Origin: Veillonella sp. VA142
GTDB lineage: Bacteria; Bacillota; Negativicutes; Veillonellales; Veillonellaceae
Reading direction: 5' to 3'
DNA: 64,000 nt
NCBI RefSeq assembly: GCF_003992135.1
Contig: NZ_RQVN01000005.1
Coordinates: forward strand, 59,342 to 123,341
Under the pieces are notes generated by a model. The model saw only the letters and a list, made by a program, of their open reading frames with translations, was not told the origin of the DNA and did not search any database. Shown here in pieces: positions 25,956 through 33,456 of the stretch (the stretch's first letter is position 1; every line of letters starts with the position of its first letter). Position numbers and translations under genes: made by a program.

Positions 25956-27152
25956 TTATAGCATATGACGCATTTTTTCTTTTTTTGTATTTAAATATTT
26001 TGCATTAATACTATTCGCTTTGATAACGATAGGAACACGCTTAGATACAGTAATACCCCAACGCTCTAAGTCCTCTTTCTTTTCAGGATTGTTTGTTAAT
26101 AACTTAACACTTTTTACATCTAATTCACGTAACATTTGTGCAGCTAAGGAGTATTCGCGCATATCAGGAGGGAACCCTAACTTCACATTTGCTTCTACGG
26201 TATCATATCCTTGATCTTGCAATGTGTAGGCTTTAATTTTATTAGTTAACCCAATGCCACGCCCTTCTTGACGCATGTAGATAACGATACCTTCTCCTTG
26301 CTCTTCAATAGCACGCAATGCATTTTCCAATTGTTCCCCGCAGTCGCAGCGATGGGAACCAAACACATCACCTGTCAAACATTCGGAGTGAATGCGCATT
26401 AACACATCGGATTTACCACGCACATCACCTTTCACGATCATAAGATGCTCTTTATGGTCCACTTCATTTTTAAATATAATGATGCGGAAGTCGCCGTATT
26501 TCGTTGGTAATCTCGTTTCAGCGGCGATGCTCACCAATTTGTCGTGACGTTTTCTGTATTCAATCAAGGCTTCCACAGATGCAATTTTTAAATTATGTTT
26601 TTTACTGAAAACCAATAAATCATCCATACGTGACATATATCCTTCATCATTGGTAATTTCACAAATCGCTGTTGCAGGATATAATCCAGCTAATTTACAA
26701 AGGTCAATAGACGCTTCTGTATGGCCCTGACGTACTAATACGCCACCTTCTTTGTAGCGCAATGGAAATACGTGTCCAGGACGTCTAAAATCTTCTGGTT
26801 TTGCATTTGGATCAATAAGTTTTTGCATCGTAACAGCACGTTCTTCTGGAGAAATACCGGTGGTAGTATCCATGTGGTCTACTGACACAGTAAACGCTGT
26901 TTCATGATTATCCGTATTCTTTTCTACCATTTGTGGAATACCAAGTCGTAGCAAATCACGCTCCAACATCGGTGTACACAATAAACCTCTGGCCTCTTTG
27001 ATGATAAAATTTATAGTTTCACGAGTAGCAAATTCAGCTGCAATGACTAAATCGCCTTCATTTTCCCGACTTTCATCATCCACAATAATGACAGGTTTAC
27101 CTGCTTTCAAATCTTCAATTATTTCTTCGATAGTATTCAATCTATAGGACAT
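25956..27152 (-). CDS. ribBA: bifunctional dihydroxybutanone-phosphate synthase / GTP cyclohydrolase II
   Basis: A 398-aa fusion. The N-terminal domain (about residues 1-200; DDESRENEGDLV, RRPGHVFPLRYKEGGVL and GHTEASIDLCKLAG) makes 3,4-dihydroxy-2-butanone 4-phosphate from ribulose 5-phosphate. The C-terminal domain (about 205-398) opens GTP, with the zinc motif CLTGDVFGSHRCDCG and YMRQEGRGIGL. Both active sites look complete. It follows ribE by 14 bases and precedes ribH by 73. Confidence 0.96.
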   Translation of the reverse strand: MSYRLNTIEEIIEDLKAGKPVIIVDDESRENEGDLVIAAEFATRETINFIIKEARGLLCTPMLERDLLRLGIPQMVEKNTDNHETAFTVSVDHMDTTTGISPEERAVTMQKLIDPNAKPEDFRRPGHVFPLRYKEGGVLVRQGHTEASIDLCKLAGLYPATAICEITNDEGYMSRMDDLLVFSKKHNLKIASVEALIEYRKRHDKLVSIAAETRLPTKYGDFRIIIFKNEVDHKEHLMIVKGDVRGKSDVLMRIHSECLTGDVFGSHRCDCGEQLENALRAIEEQGEGIVIYMRQEGRGIGLTNKIKAYTLQDQGYDTVEANVKLGFPPDMREYSLAAQMLRELDVKSVKLLTNNPEKKEDLERWGITVSKRVPIVIKANSINAKYLNTKKEKMRHML

Positions 27153-27166
27153 TTATATCATCCTTT

Positions 27167-27820
27167 CTATAAAAAGCCGTTACTTAACAATGTATCCATC
27201 GTTACCTTTCCACCTTTAGTCGGCAACTCTTGAGGCCCTTTCATAAAGTGTTCAATATAACGACCGAAAATATCTGTTTCTAAATTCACTGTAGTACCAA
27301 TTGTAGCATATTGCAAAATAGTGTTTCCAATCGTATGTGGGATGATTGAAATTTCAAACCATCCAGTTCCCACCTTGGAAACAGTCAAGCTAGCTCCATC
27401 CACAGTAATAGATCCTTTATATATGACATAGTGTAGAATAGCATCATCAGTAGCGATGCGGAACACAATAGAGTTACCCACATGGTCTTTACCGATAATC
27501 TTACCTTGACCATCAACATGGCCTGCCACTACGTGGCCACCGAGCCGACCATTAGCAGCCATAGCTCGTTCTAAATTGACCTTACTTCCTGTGGAAAGAT
27601 TGAGCAATGTTGTCATTTTCACAGATTCTGGCATCACATCAGCTGTGAATCGTTCAGCTCCGATTGTAGTTGCGGTTAAACACACACCATTGACTGCTAC
27701 CGAATCACCAATTCTTAAATCATCGAATATAACAGTTCCTGCAATTTCAAGGGTAAGTGAACTTTGGGAACGTTTTACACTCTGTATAGTCCCTATTTCT
27801 TCAATGATCCCGGTAAACAT
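27167..27820 (-). CDS. ribE: riboflavin synthase, alpha chain
   Basis: Dismutates two lumazines to riboflavin. The 217-aa protein begins MFTGIIEEIG and has the duplicated half-barrel structure: first half with GDSVAVNGVCLTAT, second half with GSITVDGASLTVSKVG. Both halves carry the binding residues. I use the ATG at 27820 in place of a GTG two codons upstream, since MFTGII is the family N-terminus and the purine-rich GAAGG fits. It overlaps ribD by 20 bases. Confidence 0.95.
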   Translation of the reverse strand: MFTGIIEEIGTIQSVKRSQSSLTLEIAGTVIFDDLRIGDSVAVNGVCLTATTIGAERFTADVMPESVKMTTLLNLSTGSKVNLERAMAANGRLGGHVVAGHVDGQGKIIGKDHVGNSIVFRIATDDAILHYVIYKGSITVDGASLTVSKVGTGWFEISIIPHTIGNTILQYATIGTTVNLETDIFGRYIEHFMKGPQELPTKGGKVTMDTLLSNGFL

Positions 27821-28940
27821 AAACACCTTCTCTTCCTTTTCGATAACTAATTATTTTCATATTATCCCCAACAGCCATCACTTCATCAATATCTAGTTGC
27901 ACCGCTTCGTCCAAACTAGAAAAGCCCAAACCACCTACAGCAGGTGTAGCACCAATGCCACCTATAATACGGTTTCCAATGTATGTTACTAATTTATCAA
28001 AGGCTTTAGTTTCTACAAAACTAGCTACTACTTGGCTCCCCCCTTCAATGAGTAAACTCATGCATTGACGAGCCCCTAATTCTTCTAGGATAAAGGAAAT
28101 ATCTAAGCCTCTGTCATTCGATGGTGTCACAATGACTTCTGCTCCTTTATCACTGAAAGCTCCTATTTGTTCAAACCCACACTCTTCGCCAACAAATATT
28201 GTTATATTGCGATTAGGTACAGTCCAAATAGTGGCGTCTAGTGGAGTGCGTCCATGTGAATCTAATATATATATATTCGGCTGTTTGTCGATTGTTTCCT
28301 GTGGAAGGCGACAACTTAGTAATGGGTCATCAGCAATAATCGTGCCTACCCCTACCAACATACCATCCACTTCTTTACGAATACGATGCCCATCGATCCT
28401 TGCCTCTTCATTGGTAATCCATTTTGATTCACCACTAGCCGTAGCAATCTTTCCATCCATAGACATGGCAGATTTTAGAATCACGAAAGGCTTACCTGTT
28501 TTAATGTATGTAATAAAAGCTTCATTCATTTCCACACATTGCCGTTCTAAAACACCAACTTCGACTTCTATGCCAGCTTCTCGTAACATCTCTAAGCCTT
28601 TACCCGCTACTAAGGGGTTCGGGTCAATCATACCGATGACAACCCGTGAGATTCCTGCAGCTATCACACGTTTAGCACATGGCGGCGTTTTTCCATAATG
28701 TGAACAAGGTTCAAGCGTTACATACAAAGTTGCTCCTCTAGCATCCATACCAGCTTGATGCAAAGCATATACCTCTGCATGAGGCTCACCTGCTTTTTGA
28801 TGATACCCTTCACCAATGATGCGACCATCTTTTACAATGATAGCCCCTACCATCGGATTCGGGGATGTACATCCTCTTGCTTTTTCTGCTAATTCAATCG
28901 CTTTTGCCATATATTTTTCATCAGTTGTCATATGTGTCAT
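27801..28940 (-). CDS. ribD: bifunctional riboflavin-specific deaminase/reductase
   Basis: A 379-aa protein carrying two consecutive steps of riboflavin synthesis. The N-terminal deaminase domain (about residues 1-150) has the zinc motifs HAEVYAL and PCSHYGKTPPC. The C-terminal reductase domain (about 155-379) has KSAMSMDGKIAT and LLIEGGSQVVASF. The ATG at 28940 has GAGGTG in front. It is the first gene of the riboflavin run, 17 bases behind the terminator of an FMN riboswitch. Confidence 0.96.
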   Translation of the reverse strand: MTHMTTDEKYMAKAIELAEKARGCTSPNPMVGAIIVKDGRIIGEGYHQKAGEPHAEVYALHQAGMDARGATLYVTLEPCSHYGKTPPCAKRVIAAGISRVVIGMIDPNPLVAGKGLEMLREAGIEVEVGVLERQCVEMNEAFITYIKTGKPFVILKSAMSMDGKIATASGESKWITNEEARIDGHRIRKEVDGMLVGVGTIIADDPLLSCRLPQETIDKQPNIYILDSHGRTPLDATIWTVPNRNITIFVGEECGFEQIGAFSDKGAEVIVTPSNDRGLDISFILEELGARQCMSLLIEGGSQVVASFVETKAFDKLVTYIGNRIIGGIGATPAVGGLGFSSLDEAVQLDIDEVMAVGDNMKIISYRKGREGVYVYRDH

Positions 28941-28956
28941 GGCTCACCTCTACACA

Positions 28957-28984
28957 AAAAAGGGACTATATACATAGTCCCTTT
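28957..28984 (-). terminator. FMN riboswitch terminator
   Basis: On the minus strand AAAGGGACTA pairs with TAGTCCCTTT and is followed by six T, just before ribD. It is the expression platform of the riboswitch upstream; an alternative pairing should disrupt it without FMN. Confidence 0.85.
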
Positions 28985-29033
28985 AGCATTCCAAATATTT
29001 GATAGTATCCATATTCGCTATCAATATACTGTC

Positions 29034-29163
29034 TTTTCCCATCCAGACTTTACTGTCGGTTCCGGAATATCACCGGATCTGCTCCTAAGAGCTTGCGGAC
29101 TATTATACCGCCGGTCAGGAATTGAGGTTCCCCTCGCACCTTGCCTCAAAGACTCCATTATTT
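29034..29163 (-). promoter_or_regulatory. FMN riboswitch (RFN element)
   Basis: The minus strand shows the conserved FMN-aptamer blocks in order: AGGCAAGGTGCGAGG, then GACCGGCGGTA, CCGGTGATATTCCGG, ACCGACAGT and AAAGTCTGGATGGGA. FMN binding should favour the downstream terminator and lower transcription of ribD and everything after it. Confidence 0.95.
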
Positions 29164-29194
29164 GATGTTTGTTCTTATTTCCTAAGATGAGTTT

Positions 29195-29223
29195 ATTGTA
29201 TCATAGATTTCTTGATATAGCAA
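29195..29223 (-). promoter_or_regulatory. predicted promoter of the riboflavin operon
   Basis: TTGCTA (29218-29223), 17 bases, TACAAT (29195-29200) on the minus strand, immediately upstream of the FMN riboswitch. Confidence 0.65.
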
Positions 29224-29228
29224 TGTAA

Positions 29229-29262
29229 GAAGAAAAGCAGCCTCAAAAGACTGCTTTTCTTT
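29229..29262 (-). terminator. terminator of the FAD/Fe-S dehydrogenase gene
   Basis: AAGAAAAGCAG pairs with CTGCTTTTCTT. It lies 27 bases past the stop of the dehydrogenase gene, before the riboflavin promoter. Confidence 0.8.
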
Positions 29263-29288
29263 TCATGTTATACGATTGTTATACACAG

Positions 29289-32105
29289 TTATTTAGAGCA
29301 TGCATCTAATAGGTATGCAATTCCAATAAATGGAATACCTGCACGTTCTCCTAAGCCAATTTCACAAGTAGAGCTAGAGCTTACTCCTAGTGTAGCACCG
29401 TATTCTTTCACTTCATCACCCAAATCACGTGTAGCGGAATGATTCAGTTCAGGTGTGAAGAAGCCTTTTTGTCCGGCAAAACCACAGCATGCAAAGGATT
29501 TAATATTGAATACTTCATCAGTACATGCACGTGCGATAAGTTCAATATATTTTTCTTTACCCACTTTTTTGATTTTACATTGTTTATGAACAATAACTCG
29601 TTCTTTACATTTCACGATATCTAATTTCGGCACAATATGAGTGTACAAGAATTCAGATACATCCAGAATTGTAACTGATTTAATGTGTTTGAAAGCATGA
29701 GAGAAACATGCTGAGTGATCTATGACAACTGGATATACTCCACCACAGCTTGCTTCTAATAATGCGTTTTCCAAGTCTCGCAATGCACGTTTATCAATAT
29801 CTTCGTAGTTTTCAAAGCTTAATCCACAGCATAAGTTCTCAATATGTGGTGGATATATCACATTATAGCCGGCTTTTTTGCACAAGTTTTCCATTACTTG
29901 TTGCAAGCTACGAGTATCTTTTTGTCCTTGATTTGGTTTGAATGCACGATTCGCACAAGTACTAAAATATACAACATTATCATTGCCTACAGTATTTCGT
30001 TGGCTTTTCAATTTGTGACGGTTTGCTTTTGGCAATGTTGTTGGCGCATATGGTGTAACTCCAGTCAATTTGTGGGCACCTTTTGTAATTTTAGAGATTA
30101 ACTTATTCGTAATTACTTTACCTGCTGCACCGCCTAATGTAACACCCATGCGAGCTGCTGATAACGTAGCTGGGAAATTGTCATAAATTGCTTCTGCAAT
30201 ACCATGACCTTTTGCTGTTACTTTACGAACAGACAAAGCAATTTGTGCTGTATCAATGCCTAATGGACATAACATGGAGCACATAGAGCATGCCGCACAT
30301 GTATCCACACCATAGTATTGATACCCTTCTGCTAACGCATCTGCTTCCGCATGTTTACCTTCTTGACGAAGACGAGTCTCTTCACGCACTAAGGAAATAC
30401 GTTGACGAGGTGTTAATGTTAGATTTTTAGATGGACAGTTCTTTTCACAGAACCCACATTCAATACACATATTGAACAATGGATCAATCGCAGCCATCGC
30501 TTTCAAGTTCTTTTTATATACATCTGGATCATCTGTGATGATAACATCTGGATTAATTAAGTAAGTAGGATCAAACAATTCTTTGATACGGCGGTTAACT
30601 TGGTAAGCTTTCACACCCCACTCTAACTCAACGAATGGTGCTACCATGCGGCCTGTACCATGTTCAGCTTTGATACTACCTTCTACAGTTGCTACTTGTT
30701 CTGCCATTTCTTTCACAAGTCCACTGAAATTATCGCGTTCTCTTGGATCATTCAAGTCTGGAGTAATAATAAAATGGACATTGCCACTTAACGCATGACC
30801 AAAGATAATGCCATTATCCATAAAATCATATTTACGGAATAACTCTGTAATGATACCGATGCCTTTGACGAAGTCTTCAATTTTGAAGCATACGTCTTCT
30901 GTAATTACAGTAGAGCCAGATTTACGTTGTCCTGCAGCAATTGGTAATAAGCCTTTACGGATGTACCACCATGAATTATATTCTGCTGGATCTGTGGAAT
31001 ATAAGCTAGGAATAATAGTAGGAATATCTTTTAATTGCTCTTTAATATATTCTACTTGATCCGCCAACTCTTGCTCATTGTTACTTTCAGATTGGAATAG
31101 AATACAGCTAGTACCCTCTGGCACTCCACGTACAAAGTCCGGTACTTGTTCTAACTTTTGTACACTCTTAAGGCTGAGATAGTCCATCATTTCCGCAGAT
31201 ACTACATATTGACGTCCCATATTCGCTAACGTTACAACTGCGCGAGATGCATCGGATAGCTCTTTATAGAACACAAGGCCACAAGCCTTGAATTTTTTAT
31301 CCTCTACTGTGTTGTAGACTACTTCGGATACAAATCCTAATGTACCTTCAGAACCAATAAAAATATGATTTAAAATATCCACAATATCTTCAAAGTCAAC
31401 TAAGGTATTAATGGAATAGCCTGTAGTGTTTTTAATTTTAAATTTACGTTGGATTAATTCTACTAATTCAGGATCATCAAAAATCCATTGGCGAAGGTCT
31501 AATAAGCCTTTTACAAGATCTGCACGAGAGGTCATGAAAGCTTGCACACTAGCTGGATTGCTAGTATCTAAAATCGTACCATCAACCAACACAACACGAA
31601 CAGATTTTACTGTTTGATAAGAGTTTTCTACAGTGCCACAGCACATACCAGAAGAGTTATTGTTAAAAATACCTCCTACCAAAGCGCTAGCAATGGTAGC
31701 TGGATCAGGACCAATTTTACGTCCATAAGGCGCCAATTTTTCATTGGCATCAATCCCAATAACACCACAATCGCAACGCAGTGCTTTGCCGCCATCTAAT
31801 ACTTCCATTCGTTTAAATCCATCATTGGCTACCACCAATACATTTTCACTGGAAGCTTGACCTGATAAAGAGGTACCTGCTGCTCTAAAAGTAACAGGTG
31901 TACCATATTGATTAGCTAATTCTAAAATACGAATAACTTCAGCTTCATTATTGGCTTTTACCACAACTTGAGGTACATAGGAATAACAAGAAGCATCTAC
32001 GCCATAGGCATAGCGGTGTAAAAAATCTGTAAATACTCGATCAGGACATACGGCCTGAGCTTCCGTAGAAAAAGAAGCAAAATCGTAACGTAACGGTGCT
32101 TTCAT
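29289..32105 (-). CDS. FAD-linked / Fe-S 2-hydroxyacid dehydrogenase (D-lactate dehydrogenase-like)
   Basis: A 938-aa fusion of an N-terminal FAD-binding oxidase part (about residues 1-500; TFRAAGTSLSGQASS and GGIFNNNSSGMCCG, then FGHALSGNVHFI), two [4Fe-4S] motifs (CIECGFCEKNCP about 543-557 and CAACSMCSMLCP about 600-616) and a C-terminal CCG-type domain (CCGLSFENY, CCGFAGQKGF). This is the YdiJ/Dld-like architecture that oxidises D-lactate or D-2-hydroxyglutarate. Lactate is the natural guess for Veillonella, but the substrate is not shown. The start has AGGAGG upstream; the preceding palindrome suggests regulation. Confidence 0.9.
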   Translation of the reverse strand: MKAPLRYDFASFSTEAQAVCPDRVFTDFLHRYAYGVDASCYSYVPQVVVKANNEAEVIRILELANQYGTPVTFRAAGTSLSGQASSENVLVVANDGFKRMEVLDGGKALRCDCGVIGIDANEKLAPYGRKIGPDPATIASALVGGIFNNNSSGMCCGTVENSYQTVKSVRVVLVDGTILDTSNPASVQAFMTSRADLVKGLLDLRQWIFDDPELVELIQRKFKIKNTTGYSINTLVDFEDIVDILNHIFIGSEGTLGFVSEVVYNTVEDKKFKACGLVFYKELSDASRAVVTLANMGRQYVVSAEMMDYLSLKSVQKLEQVPDFVRGVPEGTSCILFQSESNNEQELADQVEYIKEQLKDIPTIIPSLYSTDPAEYNSWWYIRKGLLPIAAGQRKSGSTVITEDVCFKIEDFVKGIGIITELFRKYDFMDNGIIFGHALSGNVHFIITPDLNDPRERDNFSGLVKEMAEQVATVEGSIKAEHGTGRMVAPFVELEWGVKAYQVNRRIKELFDPTYLINPDVIITDDPDVYKKNLKAMAAIDPLFNMCIECGFCEKNCPSKNLTLTPRQRISLVREETRLRQEGKHAEADALAEGYQYYGVDTCAACSMCSMLCPLGIDTAQIALSVRKVTAKGHGIAEAIYDNFPATLSAARMGVTLGGAAGKVITNKLISKITKGAHKLTGVTPYAPTTLPKANRHKLKSQRNTVGNDNVVYFSTCANRAFKPNQGQKDTRSLQQVMENLCKKAGYNVIYPPHIENLCCGLSFENYEDIDKRALRDLENALLEASCGGVYPVVIDHSACFSHAFKHIKSVTILDVSEFLYTHIVPKLDIVKCKERVIVHKQCKIKKVGKEKYIELIARACTDEVFNIKSFACCGFAGQKGFFTPELNHSATRDLGDEVKEYGATLGVSSSSTCEIGLGERAGIPFIGIAYLLDACSK

Positions 32106-32148
32106 AATAGGACCTCCTAGCATGACTACATGTAGTTTCATTTATAAA

Positions 32149-32165
32149 TTGAACATTTTGTTCAA
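32149..32165. repeat. palindrome upstream of the dehydrogenase gene
   Basis: TTGAAC, five bases, GTTCAA: a perfect 17-bp inverted repeat 44 bases before the dehydrogenase start, a good place for a regulator acting on or just after the promoter. The regulator is unknown. Confidence 0.6.
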
Positions 32166-32272
32166 AAAGCATAGCTTTCTATGTCTTATATATAGCTTAC
32201 CATATGAGTGGATTTTAGTAAAATCTATAATTATGTTTTTTAATTCTATCTATTACAAAAAAGTATAACAAA

Positions 32273-32301
32273 TTTACAAAATCAATTTTTTCTTATATAA
32301 T
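32273..32301 (+). promoter_or_regulatory. predicted promoter of the SpeD-like gene
   Basis: TTTACA (32273-32278), 17 bases, TATAAT (32296-32301). Transcription would begin near 32308, giving a leader of only about 20 bases. This decides against an in-frame ATG at 32311, which would sit at the very 5' end without a ribosome site. Confidence 0.8.
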
Positions 32302-32328
32302 AGACCATGAATGAAAGTAGGTGAGAAC

Positions 32329-32823
32329 ATGCACGTTTTAGGGGAACACGTTTTAATTGATTTATATTCATGTATTGATGAAAAAATAGAATCTCCTGCT
32401 GTCTTACAAGATGCCATTGTAAATGCCTTAGCCATTACAAACCAATGCGTCGAGGAAATCGATTGCCAAATTTTAGAAGATGAAATTTTCTTGGTTGCCG
32501 TATCCCATCATTGTCATGTAATTCTTCATGCATATCCACAGTTAGGCTATGTAGCAGCAGATGTATATACATTTGAAAAATCTGTAGAACCAAAAGTAAT
32601 TATGAAAGAATTACAACGTTCTGTGGGATCTGAAAAAGTAAAAGCTACTAGTATCCGTCGTGGCGACTTCGGTAACGAAAGAGATATGAAACCTCGTAAA
32701 CAGTCTTCTCTGACTGCTATGGGCAGAGTCACTCGAACTCGTACACGATTGACAAAAACAGGTAAAAACATTACTTCTAAGGGCGTAAAAGCTATCAAAA
32801 AAGTAATAGGTAATACCAAATAA
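32329..32823 (+). CDS. AdoMet-decarboxylase-like (SpeD-family) protein lacking the pyruvoyl serine, with basic tail
   Basis: A 164-aa protein whose first ~115 residues follow bacterial SpeD: GEHVLIDLYSC, then LHAYPQLGYVAADVYT. Matched by eye to Thermotoga SpeD, the cleavage Glu-Ser pair is His61-Cys62, the proton-donor Cys is Phe82, and His67 of the processing site is kept. Without the serine no pyruvoyl group can form in the usual way, so a decarboxylase activity is doubtful. Residues ~110-164 are a Lys/Arg/Thr-rich tail absent from SpeD, suggestive of nucleic-acid or other polyanion contact. AGGTGAG supports the ATG at 32329. It is a single-gene unit with its own promoter and terminator; no polyamine genes are near. 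Confidence 0.75.
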   Translation: MHVLGEHVLIDLYSCIDEKIESPAVLQDAIVNALAITNQCVEEIDCQILEDEIFLVAVSHHCHVILHAYPQLGYVAADVYTFEKSVEPKVIMKELQRSVGSEKVKATSIRRGDFGNERDMKPRKQSSLTAMGRVTRTRTRLTKTGKNITSKGVKAIKKVIGNTK

Positions 32824-32837
32824 ATATCGAACATACT

Positions 32838-32874
32838 AACGGCTAGGTCTCAATCGGATCTAGCCGTTATTTTG
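32838..32874 (+). terminator. terminator of the SpeD-like gene
   Basis: AACGGCTAG pairs with CTAGCCGTT across a 13-base loop, followed by ATTTTGTT. Confidence 0.8.
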
Positions 32875-32896
32875 TTCGATAGAATAACTTGCACAC

Positions 32897-32938
32897 GCAA
32901 AAGGCTGAACCTAGGAATATGTCCTCAAGTTCAGCCTT
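32897..32938 (-). terminator. terminator of the GH18-leuS-dCMP deaminase unit
   Basis: AAGGCTGAAC pairs with GTTCAGCCTT, with a further GGA/TCC pairing inside, followed on the minus strand by TTTTGCG. It lies about 27 bases past the deaminase stop. Confidence 0.8.
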
Positions 32939-32964
32939 ATTATATACATATGTAGTCTAATCAA

Positions 32965-33444
32965 TTACAGTTGTAACGATAATTGTCTTCCGCTTGGTTC
33001 ATAAGCCGTAATCGTTACTCCCGCAGTTTGAAATAATCGTTTCGATGCTTGTACTTCTCGTGTATCTTTGTAATCATCACGCCAATAAATGACTTCTTTA
33101 ATGCCACTTTGAATGATGGCTTTAGCACATTCATTACAAGGGAACAATGTCACATAGATCTTACTACCCTCTAAAGAACCACCGCGATAATTTAAAATCG
33201 CATTTAGCTCACTGTGAACGATGTAAAAGTATTTATTATCTTCTTCCCGATTGCGATTCCAAGAGAAATCATCATCATCACACCCTAAAGGCATACCATT
33301 GTATCCGATAGATAAAATTTTATTATCATCACTCACAATGCAAGCTCCTACTTGTGTATTGGGATCTTTAGAGCGTTGCCCTGCTAACATGGCAACACCC
33401 ATAAAGTATTCATCCCAGCTAATATAGTCTTTACGTTTTTCCAT
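32965..33444 (-). CDS. dCMP deaminase (ComEB-type)
   Basis: Zinc enzyme turning dCMP into dUMP for dTTP synthesis. The 159-aa protein has the zinc motifs HSELNAILNY (His and catalytic Glu) and PCNECAKAII, plus NTQVGACIVSDDNKILSIGYNGMP typical of deoxycytidylate deaminases. It follows leuS by 12 bases and ends at a terminator. Confidence 0.93.
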   Translation of the reverse strand: MEKRKDYISWDEYFMGVAMLAGQRSKDPNTQVGACIVSDDNKILSIGYNGMPLGCDDDDFSWNRNREEDNKYFYIVHSELNAILNYRGGSLEGSKIYVTLFPCNECAKAIIQSGIKEVIYWRDDYKDTREVQASKRLFQTAGVTITAYEPSGRQLSLQL

Positions 33445-33456
33445 AGGAACCTCGTT

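Noticed and set aside
28132..28698. Plus-strand open frame of 188 codons
   Set aside because: Antisense shadow of ribD, whose own deaminase and reductase motifs are clear.
32311..32329. Earlier ATG for the SpeD-like gene
   Set aside because: It would lie at the predicted transcription start with no ribosome site, whereas the ATG at 32329 has AGGTGAG.
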